Assembly (NCBI GenBank): GCA_937960755.1
Contig: CALGOL010000614.1
Location: forward strand, 1 to 6,682
Reading direction: 5' to 3'
From: an uncultured Azospirillum sp.
GTDB lineage: Bacteria > Pseudomonadota > Alphaproteobacteria > Azospirillales > Azospirillaceae
DNA length: 6,682 nucleotides
Of this stretch, positions 6,634-6,682 are shown piece after piece. Made by a program: the position numbers and the translations under genes. The notes beneath the pieces were generated by a model, which was not told where the DNA came from, made no database searches, and saw nothing but the letters and a program-made list of their open reading frames with translations. The first letter of the stretch is position 1, and each line of letters opens with the position of its first letter.

Positions 6634-6682
6634 AGATCGGAAGAGCGTCGTGTAGGGAAAGAGTGTAGATCTCGGTGGTCGC
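6634..6682. other. Illumina TruSeq adapter (sequencing artefact)
   Basis: These 49 bases begin AGATCGGAAGAGCGTCGTGT and, as I recall the sequence, match the reverse complement of the TruSeq universal adapter throughout, up to the window end. They are not genomic. In the + frame they translate to KIGRASCRERV followed by a stop, a peptide tail I recognise as an artefact in database proteins called at contaminated contig ends. Genomic sequence ends at about 6633. Confidence 0.98.

Noticed and set aside
4782..6668. A 628-codon open frame on the + strand, antisense to the dehydrogenase and ending in KIGRASCRERV
   Set aside because: It starts inside the inverted repeat, runs antisense to a well-recognised gene, has shadow-frame composition, and takes its C-terminus and stop codon from adapter sequence.
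1..6682. tRNA, rRNA, riboswitch, prophage or defence genes
   Set aside because: The coding genes fill the window apart from gaps of 27 and 186 bases. The small gap holds only a hairpin and the large one the repeat plus a ribosome binding site; no such element was seen.

Overview
The window is a piece of G+C-rich bacterial chromosome, most likely alphaproteobacterial and probably from the Rhodospirillales. That placement is an inference from the flagellar FliK-like gene pair, the single-chain 1154-residue pyruvate carboxylase and the overall base composition; no rRNA or other marker gene is present. It appears to be a whole short assembly contig. Its last 49 bases (6634-6682) are Illumina TruSeq adapter, so genomic sequence ends at about 6633, and the first gene probably also runs off the left edge.

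Layout. On the + strand, 1-852 encodes the C-terminal part of a FliK-like (flagellar hook-length control type) protein. It overlaps by 4 bases a small 115-residue protein of unknown function (849-1196). These two genes converge on a - strand pair. Reading in the direction of transcription, the - strand pair starts with a 5'-truncated gene (6633 down to 4875) for a large flavin and iron-sulfur dehydrogenase of the D-lactate / D-2-hydroxyacid type. A 186-base gap follows, filled mostly by a C/G-rich composite inverted repeat (4740-4862). Then comes a complete pyruvate carboxylase gene, pyc (4688 down to 1224). A small hairpin (1202-1227) lies at the convergent junction and includes the pyc stop codon.

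How the genes fit together. The dehydrogenase would oxidise D-lactate (or a related D-2-hydroxyacid) and pass electrons to the respiratory chain. If the substrate is D-lactate the product is pyruvate, which pyruvate carboxylase converts to oxaloacetate for the TCA cycle and gluconeogenesis. The two are therefore a plausible lactate-utilisation and anaplerosis neighbourhood, though the repeat between them may separate their transcription. The FliK-like pair is unrelated to this metabolism.

I found no convincing new biological system. The points most worth checking are the adapter at the right end, the composite repeat, and the uncharacterised small protein coupled to the FliK-like gene.
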